DNA from: Maribacter cobaltidurans | Lineage (GTDB): Bacteria > Bacteroidota > Bacteroidia > Flavobacteriales > Flavobacteriaceae | Assembly (NCBI RefSeq): GCF_002269385.1 | Contig: NZ_CP022957.1 | Coordinates: 367,001-431,000, forward strand | Direction of reading: 5' to 3' | DNA: 64,000 bases | Shown: positions 29,701-38,637 of the stretch, piece by piece | Layout of the letters: the number at the start of each line of letters is the position of its first letter | Numbering within the stretch: the stretch's first letter is position 1 | Notes under the pieces: model-generated | The model's database searches: none | The model's input: the letters and a program-made list of their open reading frames with translations, nothing else | What the model was told of the DNA's origin: nothing | Position numbers and translations under genes: made by a program

Positions 29701-30074
29701 TTGAGCTTTTCAAGGAAATGATTGAAAAAGTCAATAAAGAAATAGTTTCCTTCCTATTTAAAGGAGAGTTACCATCCGGTAATCCCAATGACATCAGGGA
29801 AGCCAGAAACGCTCCACAACGAAAGGAAAAAATACAGACTTCAAAGGAAGAAATTCCCAATAGCGACGAACTCGCCGCACAGAATAGGGCTGCAGGACAG
29901 ACACAAAGACAACGACCATCCGTCACGGAAACCATAATAAGGGAACAACCCAAAATTGGAAGAAATGAGAAAGTGACCATCAAAAATGTAATGTCCGGAG
30001 AAAGCAAAACTGTGAAATACAAACAGGCAGAACCTTTGTTATCCAAAGGAGAATGGGTTCTAACAAATGATTAA
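26712..30074 (+). CDS. secA: Preprotein translocase ATPase SecA
   Basis: Drives export through SecYEG. Walker A QTGEGKT is at about 193-199, the [16 protein letters not shown] region near 300, and helicase motifs [12 protein letters not shown] and [14 protein letters not shown] in NBD2. At 1120 residues it is about 220 longer than the E. coli protein. Extra segments lie near the N-terminus (about 60-110) and after the DEVD box (about 335-430), which I take as lineage-typical inserts. The C-terminus lacks the usual SecB-binding zinc motif and ends instead in a short beta-like tail ([18 protein letters not shown]). Ends at a strong terminator. Confidence 0.95.
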   Translation: MSIINSILKAFVGDKSKKDVKELQPLVDQIKSFEKEFEQLSHDELRNKTASFKQTIKDSYQEITNKITELEKEVQESSDIDKNEDIYGEIDKLKEEAYKISEETLNAILPEAFAVVKETAKRFAANETLTVLATENDRKLSGEKDYVSLDGDNAVWQNSWDAAGKEVTWDMVHYDVQLIGGIALHQGKIAEMQTGEGKTLVATLPLYLNALTGNGAHLVTVNDYLAKRDSAWMAPIFEFHGLSVDCIDHHRPNSDGRRAAYNADITYGTNNEFGFDYLRDNMAHTPKDLVQRPHNYAIVDEVDSVLVDDARTPLIISGPVPEGDRHEFNELKPKVSEIVQKQRQHLTSVLAEAKKLIAEGDTKEGGFLLLRVYRGLPKNKALIKFLSEEGVKQLLQKTENFYMQDNNREMPKVDEDLLFVIDEKNNQIELTDKGVNYISGEQDRDFFVMPDIGAEIAKIEQQNLEIEEEAELKEELFKDFTVKSERIHTMSQLLKAYTLFEKDVEYVVIDNKVMIVDEQTGRIMDGRRYSDGLHQAIEAKENVKIEALTQTFATVTLQNYFRMYSKLAGMTGTAITEAGEFWEIYKLDVVEIPTNRPIARDDRNDLIYKTKREKYNAIIDEVTKLSQAGRPVLIGTTSVEISELLSKLLSVRKVPHNVLNAKLHKKEADVVADAGNPGVVTIATNMAGRGTDIKLTEEVKKAGGLAIIGTERHDSRRVDRQLRGRSGRQGDPGSSQFYVSLEDNLMRLFGSDRVAKMMDKMGLEEGEVIQHSMMTKSIERAQKKVEENNFGVRKRLLEYDDVMNAQREVVYKRRRHALQGERLKVDIANMVYDTCEVIVEGNKAANDYKNFEFELIKYFSMTSPVTEEEFGKLSAQEITGRIYKSGYEHYKEKMERNATAALPVIKQVYEDNANNFERIVVPFTDGVKTLNVVTNLKEAYESEGKQLVTDFEKNISLAIIDDSWKTHLRKMDELKQSVQLAVHEQKDPLLIYKFEAFELFKEMIEKVNKEIVSFLFKGELPSGNPNDIREARNAPQRKEKIQTSKEEIPNSDELAAQNRAAGQTQRQRPSVTETIIREQPKIGRNEKVTIKNVMSGESKTVKYKQAEPLLSKGEWVLTND

Positions 30075-30089
30075 ATTCTAATTCATTTT

Positions 30090-30121
30090 AAAAAAAGGCG
30101 CTCGTAATGAGCGCCTTTTTT
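30090..30121 (+). terminator. Rho-independent terminator after secA
   Basis: AAAAAAGGCGCTC pairs with GAGCGCCTTTTTT around GTAAT; the A and T flanks make it usable in both directions. Confidence 0.9.
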
Positions 30122-30219
30122 GTTTCCTTATTTTTTCTCCCCCACAAATATTGAACTCTTAAATAACAGTCCTTTATAAATTTTAAATATCTTTAAGTGA
30201 ACGGTATTCCATCAAAATC

Positions 30220-31614
30220 ATGAAAACTTCCAGAAGAGAGTTCATTTTCTCCATTAGTATGCTCGCTGCAAGCAGTGCAATGCCTATTAACGCCTTTGCC
30301 TTTAACAATGCTAAAAAACTCAAGGTGGCCCTTGTTGGAACCGGCATTCGGGGTATTACGTTCTGGGGCAAGCGTTTGGTGGACGAATATTCTGAAATTT
30401 TGAAATTTGTTGGACTCAGTGATATAAATCCTAGCCGATTGGAATACGGCAAAAAATATATAGGTGCCCAATGTCCTACATTCACTTCCTTTGAAGAAAT
30501 GGTCTCCACTTCAAAACCCGATTTAATTATAGTGACTACCAAAGACGCTACCCATCATGAATTTATTATCAAAGGACTTGAGATGGGGTGTGATGTCCTA
30601 ACCGAAAAACCCTTGACCGTTGACGAAGTAAAATGCCAGCAAATTTTGGATGCCGAGAGAGCTTCGAATAAGAATTTAATCGTAGGATTTAATTATAGAT
30701 GGAGCCCTTATGCCACTAAAATCAAGGAACTACTTTCAAATAAGACTATTGGGAAACTGGTTTCTGTAGATTTTAATTGGTATCTAAACACCTATCACGG
30801 AGCATCCTATTTTAGAAGGTGGCACGGTGAAATGAAAAGTAGCGGTTCTTTATGGGTACATAAAGCTACCCATCATTTTGACTTACTCAACTGGTGGATA
30901 AATTCTGAACCTAATGAAGTTTTTGCCTACGGAGATTTGGAGTTTTATGGAAAGAATGGTGCTTTTAGAGGGGGAAATTGTAGAAACTGTAATCATAAGA
31001 ACACATGTGATTTTTATTGGGATATCAACAAAGATGAATTTGCCAAAAAATTATACGTAGACCATGAACACGAAGATGGGTATATACGGGATAATTGTCT
31101 ATTTAGGGAGGATATAGATATTTACGATAAAATGTCAGCTCAGGTAAAATATACGGACAATACGATATTAAACTATTCCTTAACTACCTATTCTCCTTTT
31201 GAAGGATGGCGCGTTGCCTTTAATGGAACGGAAGGAAGAATAGAGGCTTGGTTGGATATACCCTACTTCGAAAACACATCCATTGACGAAGCAGAAAAGC
31301 ATGCTAGTGAAATGGCTCAGAAACTGGAAGAACGGACCTCGCAGAAACCCATAATGGTCCATAAGCTTTGGAAGGATTTTGAAACCGTTCAGGTAGATAT
31401 GGAACAGAGCGGCCATGGAGGTGGAGATAAGCGATTACATGATAAAATATTCGTTAATCCAGAAATTCCCGATCCTTATGGAAGAACCGCTGGGGTTAGG
31501 GATGGCGCTATGTCCATATTAATTGGGATTGCCGCCAGAAAAAGTATTCAATCAGGCAATCCAATAAAAATTTCGGATCTTACAGATTTAAGTCCAAGAG
31601 CAAAAAGAACGTAG
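30220..31614 (+). CDS. Tat-exported Gfo/Idh/MocA oxidoreductase with cysteine cluster
   Basis: An NAD(P)-dependent sugar oxidoreductase. KTSRREFIFSISMLAASS is a twin-arginine signal. The Rossmann start VALVGTGIRG is at about residues 34-43 and the catalytic-lysine motif is EKPLTVDE. A substrate domain follows with KATHHFDLLNWW. Inside it lies NCRNCNHKNTCDFYWD and a further RDNCLF about 32 residues on: four cysteines that could bind zinc or an iron-sulfur centre. Stands alone between secA and a sensor kinase gene. Substrate unknown. Confidence 0.85.
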   Translation: MKTSRREFIFSISMLAASSAMPINAFAFNNAKKLKVALVGTGIRGITFWGKRLVDEYSEILKFVGLSDINPSRLEYGKKYIGAQCPTFTSFEEMVSTSKPDLIIVTTKDATHHEFIIKGLEMGCDVLTEKPLTVDEVKCQQILDAERASNKNLIVGFNYRWSPYATKIKELLSNKTIGKLVSVDFNWYLNTYHGASYFRRWHGEMKSSGSLWVHKATHHFDLLNWWINSEPNEVFAYGDLEFYGKNGAFRGGNCRNCNHKNTCDFYWDINKDEFAKKLYVDHEHEDGYIRDNCLFREDIDIYDKMSAQVKYTDNTILNYSLTTYSPFEGWRVAFNGTEGRIEAWLDIPYFENTSIDEAEKHASEMAQKLEERTSQKPIMVHKLWKDFETVQVDMEQSGHGGGDKRLHDKIFVNPEIPDPYGRTAGVRDGAMSILIGIAARKSIQSGNPIKISDLTDLSPRAKRT

Positions 31615-31653
31615 TTTCCATTTTTTATGGGAGTAACTTCAAAAATCTTAGCA

Positions 31654-31670
31654 TTATGTTAAAAACATAA
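31654..31670 (+). promoter_or_regulatory. Perfect palindrome upstream of the sensor kinase
   Basis: TTATGTT-AAA-AACATAA, an exact 7-bp inverted repeat 49 nt before the kinase ATG, next to TAGATTTA, a near match to the -7 box. Possible dimeric operator. Confidence 0.3.
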
Positions 31671-31718
31671 TTAGATTTACACTGAAAACTATGATTACCA
31701 AATATCTAAATTGATATT

Positions 31719-32933
31719 ATGCCAGATTCTCATATAGAAAAGGAACGACTGACCACCAAGACACAACTTGTTTTAAAAGTAAATTATGTCACCAGTATCC
31801 TTTGCATAGTATTGGGTATTATCTGTTTTTTTCTACTGGGTATTACAGAAATAATACCTTTTGTCCTGTTTGCTTTTGGCCTAATTAACCTTACCAATAC
31901 TTTTCTTTTTAAAAAACATAATAACCTTACGGTAACATACTACATTTCATCGATAATTGCACTGATAAGCTCTCTTGTCATAACACTTTACAGCGGAGGA
32001 ATCAATAGTTCGTTCATTTTTATGATGGCACTTGTTGTTTTTGCTGGTTATGTAAACACCTACAAACATGGAAGAGCCTACCTGTATTTTACATTTCTGC
32101 TTGTCCTATTCATTTTTTCGCAAAGCTTTCCAGAGTTCAGTTTCACGGAGAACCTCGTTCCTCCGGCTTCCAGGAATATCTTTAGTCTTTTATCCGTTTC
32201 TTTTTCCCTTTTCCTACTGGGTAGCATTTTTGGAAAGGATTTATTAAAGTCCCATAATGCCTTATATAAGTCCAAAAAGGAACTTACAATACAAATGCAC
32301 GAAAAAGAAATGCTCTTAAAGGAAGTACATCATAGGGTGAAGAATAACCTGCAGACTGTATCCAGTCTGCTGAGTCTGCAAACTAGGAATGTCCAGGAGA
32401 CCCAAATGAAGAATCTTTTGAAAAGTACTCAAAACAGGGTGATTTCAATGGCAATGGTCCATGAAATGCTCTATATGAGGAAGGATATTAGTCAAATTGA
32501 ATATAAATCCTATGTTCAGGAATTAAGTGAATATCTAATTCGTTCCATTAAAGGTCTTGATAGCAAGGTTAACCTAAAAATAGACATACCGGAAATTAAG
32601 TTAGGAATCGATACGGCCATTCCTTTAGGACTGTTAATCAATGAGGCGGTTACCAATGCCCTAAAATATGGCTTCGCCGATGACCAGGAAGGGGAGATTT
32701 ATATCGCCCTGAAAAAGGAAATCGACAAACACTATGTTCTGAATATTGGTGATAATGGTGTAGGTTTCCCTGATACCATCAATTATAAAAATTCCAAGTC
32801 ATTAGGCCTTAAACTAATTCATAACCTCGCGAGACAACTTAAGGGTTCTATACAAAAGGACACCAGTAAAAAAGGGACCAACTATATTATTAGGTTTCAA
32901 GAAATTAAGCAGCAATTATCACCGGTAGCCTAA
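31719..32933 (+). CDS. Membrane sensor histidine kinase, HisKA_2 type
   Basis: 404 residues. About six hydrophobic helices fill residues 25-170. The HisKA_2 dimerisation domain KEVHHRVKNNLQTVSSLLSL starts at about residue 201, with the phospho-accepting His in VHHRVKNN. An HATPase with NEAVTNALKYG and GDNGVGFP follows. There is no periplasmic sensor domain of any size, so the signal is probably in the membrane. No response regulator is adjacent, so it is an orphan here. Confidence 0.86.
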   Translation: MPDSHIEKERLTTKTQLVLKVNYVTSILCIVLGIICFFLLGITEIIPFVLFAFGLINLTNTFLFKKHNNLTVTYYISSIIALISSLVITLYSGGINSSFIFMMALVVFAGYVNTYKHGRAYLYFTFLLVLFIFSQSFPEFSFTENLVPPASRNIFSLLSVSFSLFLLGSIFGKDLLKSHNALYKSKKELTIQMHEKEMLLKEVHHRVKNNLQTVSSLLSLQTRNVQETQMKNLLKSTQNRVISMAMVHEMLYMRKDISQIEYKSYVQELSEYLIRSIKGLDSKVNLKIDIPEIKLGIDTAIPLGLLINEAVTNALKYGFADDQEGEIYIALKKEIDKHYVLNIGDNGVGFPDTINYKNSKSLGLKLIHNLARQLKGSIQKDTSKKGTNYIIRFQEIKQQLSPVA

Positions 32934-33065
32934 TTTTCAAGTACTAGTTTTACAAAATTCCCAATTCGCTTGACAAACTCTTTAGTAAATCTAAAGTTTG
33001 CCCCGATATTTTCTATATTTAAGAAACTAATTCAAACCAATCAAGAATCACCAACCTCTCCTAAT

Positions 33066-34652
33066 ATGAAAAAAATATTCCGCTCACTTATTCTTTTTTT
33101 CCTATTCGTGCATTTTTCAAACGCCCAATCCTTACAAGGAGACGGACCTTATTCCCAGCTGATCATTAGAGGTGTCACACTTATCAATGGAAACGGTGCC
33201 CCTCCACAAGGACCTATAGATATAGTTGTAGAGAATAATATCATAAAAGCTATTAAGGTGGTTGGGTACCCAGGAGTGAAAATAGATGATTCCAAAAGGC
33301 CACAATTAAAAGCCGGGGGAAAAGAATTGGACTGCACGGGAATGTACCTAATGCCAGGATTGATAGATATGCACGGACATATTGGGGGTCAAGCCCAAGG
33401 AGCAGAACCGGATTACGTTTTTAAACTTTGGATGGCCCACGGAATCACAACGGTACGTGAACCTAGCGGTAGGGGTGTTGACTTTACCATGGACCTAAAG
33501 AAAAAAAGTGAAAGAAATGAAATCATTGCCCCGCGTATAATGGCCTATACGGCATTTGGGCAAACTAGCAAATCCTTTAATCCTTTGAACGATATTCCTA
33601 TTTCTACTCCTGAGCAGGCCAGGGAATGGGTACGGGCCAATGCCAAAAAAGGTGCCGACGGCATTAAGTTTTTTGGGGCCGAACCCGAAATTATGACTGC
33701 GGCCTTGGACGAAAACAAAAAATTGGGACTTGGTTCTGCATGTCATCATGCCCAGCTAAGTGTTGCGAGATGGAACGTGCTACATTCTGCCCGGGCTGGA
33801 CTCACATCGATGGAGCATTGGTACGGCCTTCCAGAGGCCTTATTCGATGATAGAACGGTACAGGATTATCCCTTGGACTACAATTATCAAAACGAACAAC
33901 ACCGTTTTGAAAATGCGGGCAACCTTTGGTCCCAGGCTGCAAAGCCCTACTCCGAACATTGGAATGACGTAATGAACGAATTATTGGAACTGGATTTTAC
34001 GTTAGATCCCACTTTCAACATCTACGAGGCCAGTAGGGACTTACAAAGAGCACGAAGAGCCGAATGGCACGAAGATTACACACTTCCTTCTCTATGGGAG
34101 TTTTATCAACCCAGTAAAATATCCCACGGTTCCTATTGGCATGATTGGGGTACCGAACAGGAAGTGGCCTGGAAAAAAAACTACAATTTATGGATGACCT
34201 TTGTAAACGAATACAAAAATAGAGGTGGCCGGGTAACTACAGGTTCCGATTCCGGTTTTATCTTCCAACTTTATGGATTTGCCTATATTAGGGAATTAGA
34301 GCTGCTTAGGGAGGCCGGTTTTCACCCATTGGAGATAATACGCTCCGCAACATTGAACGGAGCAGAAGCGTTGGGTATGGATGACAAGATAGGTAGCGTA
34401 GCTATTGGAAAATTAGCTGACTTTGCCATCGTTGCCGAAAATCCACTTAAAAACCTCAAAGTTCTCTATGGTACGGGAGCTATCAAACTAACAAAGGACA
34501 ACAAAGTGGTGCGGGTTGGCGGTGTAAAATACACCATCAAAGACGGTATCATTTATGATTCCAAAGCCTTATTGGCCGATGTAAAGCGTCAAGTGGATGA
34601 GGCCAAAGCCCAGGAGAATTACACCATTAAACAACCTGGTGTTAACAAATAA
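33066..34652 (+). CDS. Exported metal-dependent amidohydrolase
   Basis: I start at the ATG at 33066, giving signal peptide MKKIFRSLILFFLFVHFSNA; the frame is open for 32 further codons upstream but those lack sense as a signal. Amidohydrolase-superfamily residues are present: DMHGHIGG (HxH), ACHHAQ, SMEHWYG and TGSDSGF (final Asp). About 528 residues. Likely periplasmic hydrolase of a cyclic amide, dipeptide or related compound; the exact substrate cannot be read from the motifs. Confidence 0.85.
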   Translation: MKKIFRSLILFFLFVHFSNAQSLQGDGPYSQLIIRGVTLINGNGAPPQGPIDIVVENNIIKAIKVVGYPGVKIDDSKRPQLKAGGKELDCTGMYLMPGLIDMHGHIGGQAQGAEPDYVFKLWMAHGITTVREPSGRGVDFTMDLKKKSERNEIIAPRIMAYTAFGQTSKSFNPLNDIPISTPEQAREWVRANAKKGADGIKFFGAEPEIMTAALDENKKLGLGSACHHAQLSVARWNVLHSARAGLTSMEHWYGLPEALFDDRTVQDYPLDYNYQNEQHRFENAGNLWSQAAKPYSEHWNDVMNELLELDFTLDPTFNIYEASRDLQRARRAEWHEDYTLPSLWEFYQPSKISHGSYWHDWGTEQEVAWKKNYNLWMTFVNEYKNRGGRVTTGSDSGFIFQLYGFAYIRELELLREAGFHPLEIIRSATLNGAEALGMDDKIGSVAIGKLADFAIVAENPLKNLKVLYGTGAIKLTKDNKVVRVGGVKYTIKDGIIYDSKALLADVKRQVDEAKAQENYTIKQPGVNK

Positions 34653-34682
34653 GGATAGTCCGCCTCGTAGTTAAGACCAATT

Positions 34683-34802
34683 TTATTTATTCTTATTCTC
34701 TACCGGAATTTTAATAGGCTTTAATGTTCCTTTGGATTTTGGAAAAATTACTAAATAAGAAGTAATTAAGGATACTGTGATAAGTGTGATTGAAAATAAC
34801 AT
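34683..34802 (-). CDS. Candidate 39-aa single-helix membrane peptide
   Basis: ATG at 34802, stop at 34685-34683. Sequence MLFSITLITVSLITSYLVIF then a basic tail (PKSKGTLKPIKIPVENKNK). One clean membrane helix with positive tail. It begins 58 bp after the stop of small exported protein copy 3 on the same strand, so it could be the second gene of that transcript. Supported only by its composition and position. Confidence 0.35.
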   Translation of the reverse strand: MLFSITLITVSLITSYLVIFPKSKGTLKPIKIPVENKNK

Positions 34803-34860
34803 AGCATTGTGATTTAAGTTAAGTACCTCTGGGTACTGTGAATTATAAGTAGGTCAAATT

Positions 34861-35118
34861 TTATGCCAATTTAGGTTTATCCTTTTTGGTTTTGAAAAAT
34901 AATGCGCTTTTAACCCTGGAATTCTTGTAGCGATATAACCTGGCTACTTCCGTTTGTTTTTCTCCAACTAGGATTTCAATATTTTCAGTGTCCAAGCTAT
35001 TATCCGTCAAAATAACATTCTCTTGTAGAGTATCTACTTTATCATTTTTTTTGACATTTTGGGCCATAGACATTCCTCCAAAAAAAAGAACTAGGGAAAA
35101 GGTTAAAATAGCTTTCAT
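34861..35118 (-). CDS. Small exported basic protein, copy 3 of 4
   Basis: 85 residues: signal peptide MKAILTFSLVLFFGGMSMAQ, an acidic middle about seven residues longer than in the other copies, and the tail EVARLYRYKNSRVKSALFF plus KTKKDKPKLA. The tail keeps VARLY, SR[IV]K, LxF and PK[ML]A but is more diverged than copies 1 and 2. Its upstream region still carries the phased boxes. No known function; see the family-level finding. Confidence 0.78.
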   Translation of the reverse strand: MKAILTFSLVLFFGGMSMAQNVKKNDKVDTLQENVILTDNSLDTENIEILVGEKQTEVARLYRYKNSRVKSALFFKTKKDKPKLA

Positions 35119-35175
35119 AACATCGATTTGGGTTATATAAAGCTAACTCGGCAAGTAAATTAATATCGGTATATC

Positions 35176-35243
35176 TCGCTGAAATACAATGTTTTTCGGT
35201 TATTGGCCTTTTGATGGATTAAGTGTACAAAATGCTCGCCAAA
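35176..35243 (-). promoter_or_regulatory. Four phased TTCAnCGA-like boxes, copy 3
   Basis: Boxes begin at 35243 (TTTGGCGA), 35222 (TTAATCCA), 35203 (ATAACCGA) and 35183 (TTCAGCGA), that is 125, 104, 85 and 65 nt before the ATG at 35118. Spacing is within 1 bp of copies 1 and 2 although the sequence between boxes has diverged. Confidence 0.55.
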
Positions 35244-35343
35244 CGTAATTGAAACAAAAAACAGCTTATCGATAAAACCGTTCCTTGAACGACCATTTTT
35301 TCAATATAGATTAGACTTCTAGGTCTAAAAGTGAGTAAAAAGA

Positions 35344-37893
35344 CTAGTTATTTTCCTTTCTTAGAACCTGTAGAGGCGGACTCTTTAGCACAGAAATATT
35401 ATTGGAAAGACCAATGACCAGTACCAAAAAGGTTATACCGGGAAGTACGATCAAAAAGGGTACCCAAGAAGGAACAAAGGGTGTCTCAAATATAAAATAA
35501 GCCAATAACTGACTTCCAATTAGGGATAACAGTACACCAATACCGCTACCAAGGATTCCTAAATACAAATACTCCAATGCCGTAATTTTAAGAATTTGGT
35601 TACTTTTCGCCCCAATGGTCCTTAAGAGTACACTTTCCCGAATACGCTGATATTTACTGTTTCGTACCGAACCAATAAGCACAATTACTCCGGTAAGAAT
35701 GCTAAAAAAAGCCATAAAGCTTACCACCCAAGATATCTTGTCCAGAATACTTTCTATAAGCGCTAGGACTTGTCGCAAATCCAATATGGAAACATTGGGG
35801 AATTTCTTTACCAATTCGCGCTGTAAACTTGCCGAAGTCGATTTGTCCGGAGCATTCGTTGTAATGACATGGAACTGTGGTGCGTTTTCTAAGACCCCTG
35901 TTGGAAATACAATTGAAAAATTAAGTTGCATTCTTCCCCAATCCACCTCACGGATACTTCCAACCACCGTTTTCATAAGCATTCCCTGTACATTGAAAAG
36001 CAGCGTATCACCCACAACAACCTGGGCATCCCGGGCTACATTGTCTGACAAAGAAATGGGAACCGGACCATTCTCCGGTACTTTGGAATTGAACTCACCT
36101 GATACCAATTTTTCTGACCCTATTAGAGAATCCCTATAAGTGACCCGAAATTCATGGTTTAGTATCCATTTATTAATACTTGTAGTGGTATCCAAACGAA
36201 TTTCATTGACACTACGATCCTTTATACGCTCCATGCGCATGGTAATTATCGGAATATTGTCCAAAATTGGTAACCCCTTGGGCTCAATAGTATTGATTAT
36301 ATCCTGCTTTTGTCCGGTCTGTACATCGAACATAATAATATTGGGACTCTTTTCATTGGCTTCTATAACGGCCTTGGCCAGCAAAAAATCCTTTGTAAAA
36401 TATAAGGTACTGATCAAGAAAGTTCCTATTCCAATGGCAAGAATTAAAACCGCGGTTTGATTATTGGGACGGAATAGGTTCAACAAACTCTGTCTCGATG
36501 TAAAATTCCAAGATTTTGGAAAATACTTTTTGACCAAGCGCATGAACAGTACGGAAACCCCTGCTAGGATTGAAAATGTAACCAATATCCCAAGGACAAA
36601 GCCTAGGGCATATTTGAAACTGTTCAACAGCCACAAAGCAAATAAAAAGACAAACAGGACAATAGCGAGAACCACCCAAAGCTGGGCTTTTCTAGATTTT
36701 GTACCCAAATTGTCCTGAACCCTTAATACTTGTAAGGGCGATACGAACCAGGTATTCAATAGTGGTGAAAGTGCAAAAAGTACGGACATTAAAACACCTA
36801 AAATCAAACCAACGGCGATTGCCGCATAAGATGTAGATATTTCAACTTCAAAAGGCAAAAATTCCTGTAAAATCAATGGAAAAGTTTGCTGTAGCAATAA
36901 TCCGATAACGGTGCCTATAAAACCTCCTAACAGTCCCATTCCCGCAATTTGTATCAAATAAATCAAAAAGGTCTGTTTTCTGGTAGCTCCCAAACATTTT
37001 AAAACCGCTACCGACCTCAATTTTTCTTTGATGTAAATATGGACCGAACTTGCAATACCAACACAGCCAAGTAACAAGGCAATAAAGGCTACAAGGTTTA
37101 AAAATCTGCCTACATTGTCATACCTTCTTCCCAGCCTTTGGCTTGTTGTGGTGTGCGTATCCAAATCGGCATTCTGTTCATCCAATAAGGGATCTACCTC
37201 CTTATCAAGCTGTTCCAAATCTGCATCCGGTGATTTAAAATAGTAGGCGTATTCCAATCTGCTTCCCTTTTGTAAAAGTCCGCTAGGCCCCATAAATTCA
37301 AATGGAACCATTATTGGAGGTGCAACTGAGGTCCCAATTCCTGTGCTTCCGGGAGCGGTAATCAAAGACCCAACAATAGGAAATGTTATGTTGCCCAATT
37401 TCACGCTATCCCCTACTTTTAAATCGAATTGTAACATGGCAGTAGCGTCTACCAATGCTCCTCCTTTTTCTTGATAGGTAGAAGCGGCATCAATGGGTTC
37501 TGTTTCCAACTCCCCATAAAAGGGAAAATTACCTTCTACCCCCCTAACCTGTACCAATTTTGTCTCTCCGCTTTTTACGAAAGCGGCCATTGAGGCGAAC
37601 TTAACTTCCTTGGCCCCCGGTCCTCCCAGGGAATCCATGATTTCCACCACTCGTTCATTGGCAGGTTCATTACTATCGATTAAGAAATCGGCTCCCATCA
37701 AAGCCTTGGATTGTCCACCGATGTTTTCCTTCAAGTTCTGACTGAAAGACTGTATGGAAACTACAGCGGCAATGCCCAAAATAATACTACCCATAAACAA
37801 TAAAAGCCGTTTGCCACTGGCCTTACCATCACGCCAAGCCATTTTAAGCAACCATGAAAATGGAGTTTTGGAAGTCGTATCTAAACTACTCAA
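35344..37893 (-). CDS. ABC transporter permease, FtsX/MacB type (YbbP-like)
   Basis: 849 residues with ten or so membrane helices arranged as one N-terminal helix, a large periplasmic domain (about 50-260), three helices of the first FtsX module, a pair of central helices, a second periplasmic domain (about 520-690) and the last FtsX module. This is the duplicated FtsX layout of E. coli YbbP. Coupled to its ATPase by a 4-bp ATGA-type overlap (37890-37893) and divergent from an arylesterase, the same order as ybbP-ybbA-tesA. Such systems handle lipids or lipoproteins at the inner membrane; the cargo is not established. Confidence 0.85.
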   Translation of the reverse strand: MSSLDTTSKTPFSWLLKMAWRDGKASGKRLLLFMGSIILGIAAVVSIQSFSQNLKENIGGQSKALMGADFLIDSNEPANERVVEIMDSLGGPGAKEVKFASMAAFVKSGETKLVQVRGVEGNFPFYGELETEPIDAASTYQEKGGALVDATAMLQFDLKVGDSVKLGNITFPIVGSLITAPGSTGIGTSVAPPIMVPFEFMGPSGLLQKGSRLEYAYYFKSPDADLEQLDKEVDPLLDEQNADLDTHTTTSQRLGRRYDNVGRFLNLVAFIALLLGCVGIASSVHIYIKEKLRSVAVLKCLGATRKQTFLIYLIQIAGMGLLGGFIGTVIGLLLQQTFPLILQEFLPFEVEISTSYAAIAVGLILGVLMSVLFALSPLLNTWFVSPLQVLRVQDNLGTKSRKAQLWVVLAIVLFVFLFALWLLNSFKYALGFVLGILVTFSILAGVSVLFMRLVKKYFPKSWNFTSRQSLLNLFRPNNQTAVLILAIGIGTFLISTLYFTKDFLLAKAVIEANEKSPNIIMFDVQTGQKQDIINTIEPKGLPILDNIPIITMRMERIKDRSVNEIRLDTTTSINKWILNHEFRVTYRDSLIGSEKLVSGEFNSKVPENGPVPISLSDNVARDAQVVVGDTLLFNVQGMLMKTVVGSIREVDWGRMQLNFSIVFPTGVLENAPQFHVITTNAPDKSTSASLQRELVKKFPNVSILDLRQVLALIESILDKISWVVSFMAFFSILTGVIVLIGSVRNSKYQRIRESVLLRTIGAKSNQILKITALEYLYLGILGSGIGVLLSLIGSQLLAYFIFETPFVPSWVPFLIVLPGITFLVLVIGLSNNISVLKSPPLQVLRKENN

Positions 37894-38579
37894 GCTAATG
37901 TTTTGGTTTGGTTGGAAATAATTTTACCTCCTTTCAAACGAATTATTCGTTGGGTCAATTGAGCCAGATCTAAATCATGGGTAACAATGACCAAAGTAGT
38001 TCCCATTTCTTTGTTTAGCTCGAACAAAAGTTGAATTACCTTCTCGCCCGTTTCTTCGTCCAAGTTACCTGTGGGCTCATCGGCGAATAAAATATCCGGG
38101 GTTGTTGAAAATGCCCTTGCAAGTGCAACGCGCTGTTGTTCCCCACCTGACAATTGAGAAGGATAGTGATCATATCTATCGCCAAGACCAACCTTTTCCA
38201 ACAAATTCTTGGCCACTTGGCCCGCATTGGGGTTGCCCTGCAACTCCAATGGTACACTAACATTCTCTAGGGCAGTAAGGGTCGGCAATAATTGAAAATC
38301 CTGAAAAATGAAACCCACCTTTTGGTTTCTCAACAAGGCCAATTGATCCTCGTTCAATTGATTAAGTTTCGTTCCACAGAGTTCAATATTACCTTCATCT
38401 ATATGGTCCAATCCCGCACATAATCCCAAAAGAGTCGTTTTACCACTTCCGGAAGGGCCTACAATGGAAAAGGTTTCCCCTGCTTCAATGTCAAATGAAA
38501 TACCATCCAAAACAGTTAAATCCCTGGACCCGCTCCTATAAGTTTTCCTAAGATTGCTTACGTTTAATATCTTTGCCAT
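37890..38579 (-). CDS. ABC transporter ATPase, LolD/MacB type (YbbA-like)
   Basis: I start at the ATG at 38579 ([17 protein letters not shown]); the longer reading adds residues unlike this family. Walker A GPSGSGKT, signature [15 protein letters not shown] and Walker [13 protein letters not shown] are all intact, and the DEPTGNLD form marks the LolD/MacB/FtsE branch, which works with FtsX-type permeases by mechanotransmission. Forms one unit with the following permease. Confidence 0.88.
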   Translation of the reverse strand: MAKILNVSNLRKTYRSGSRDLTVLDGISFDIEAGETFSIVGPSGSGKTTLLGLCAGLDHIDEGNIELCGTKLNQLNEDQLALLRNQKVGFIFQDFQLLPTLTALENVSVPLELQGNPNAGQVAKNLLEKVGLGDRYDHYPSQLSGGEQQRVALARAFSTTPDILFADEPTGNLDEETGEKVIQLLFELNKEMGTTLVIVTHDLDLAQLTQRIIRLKGGKIISNQTKTLA

Positions 38580-38637
38580 AAATCGTTTGGTACAAGCTAA
38601 CAAAGTAAGCAAATGATTTCTACTTTTAGAAGAAACC

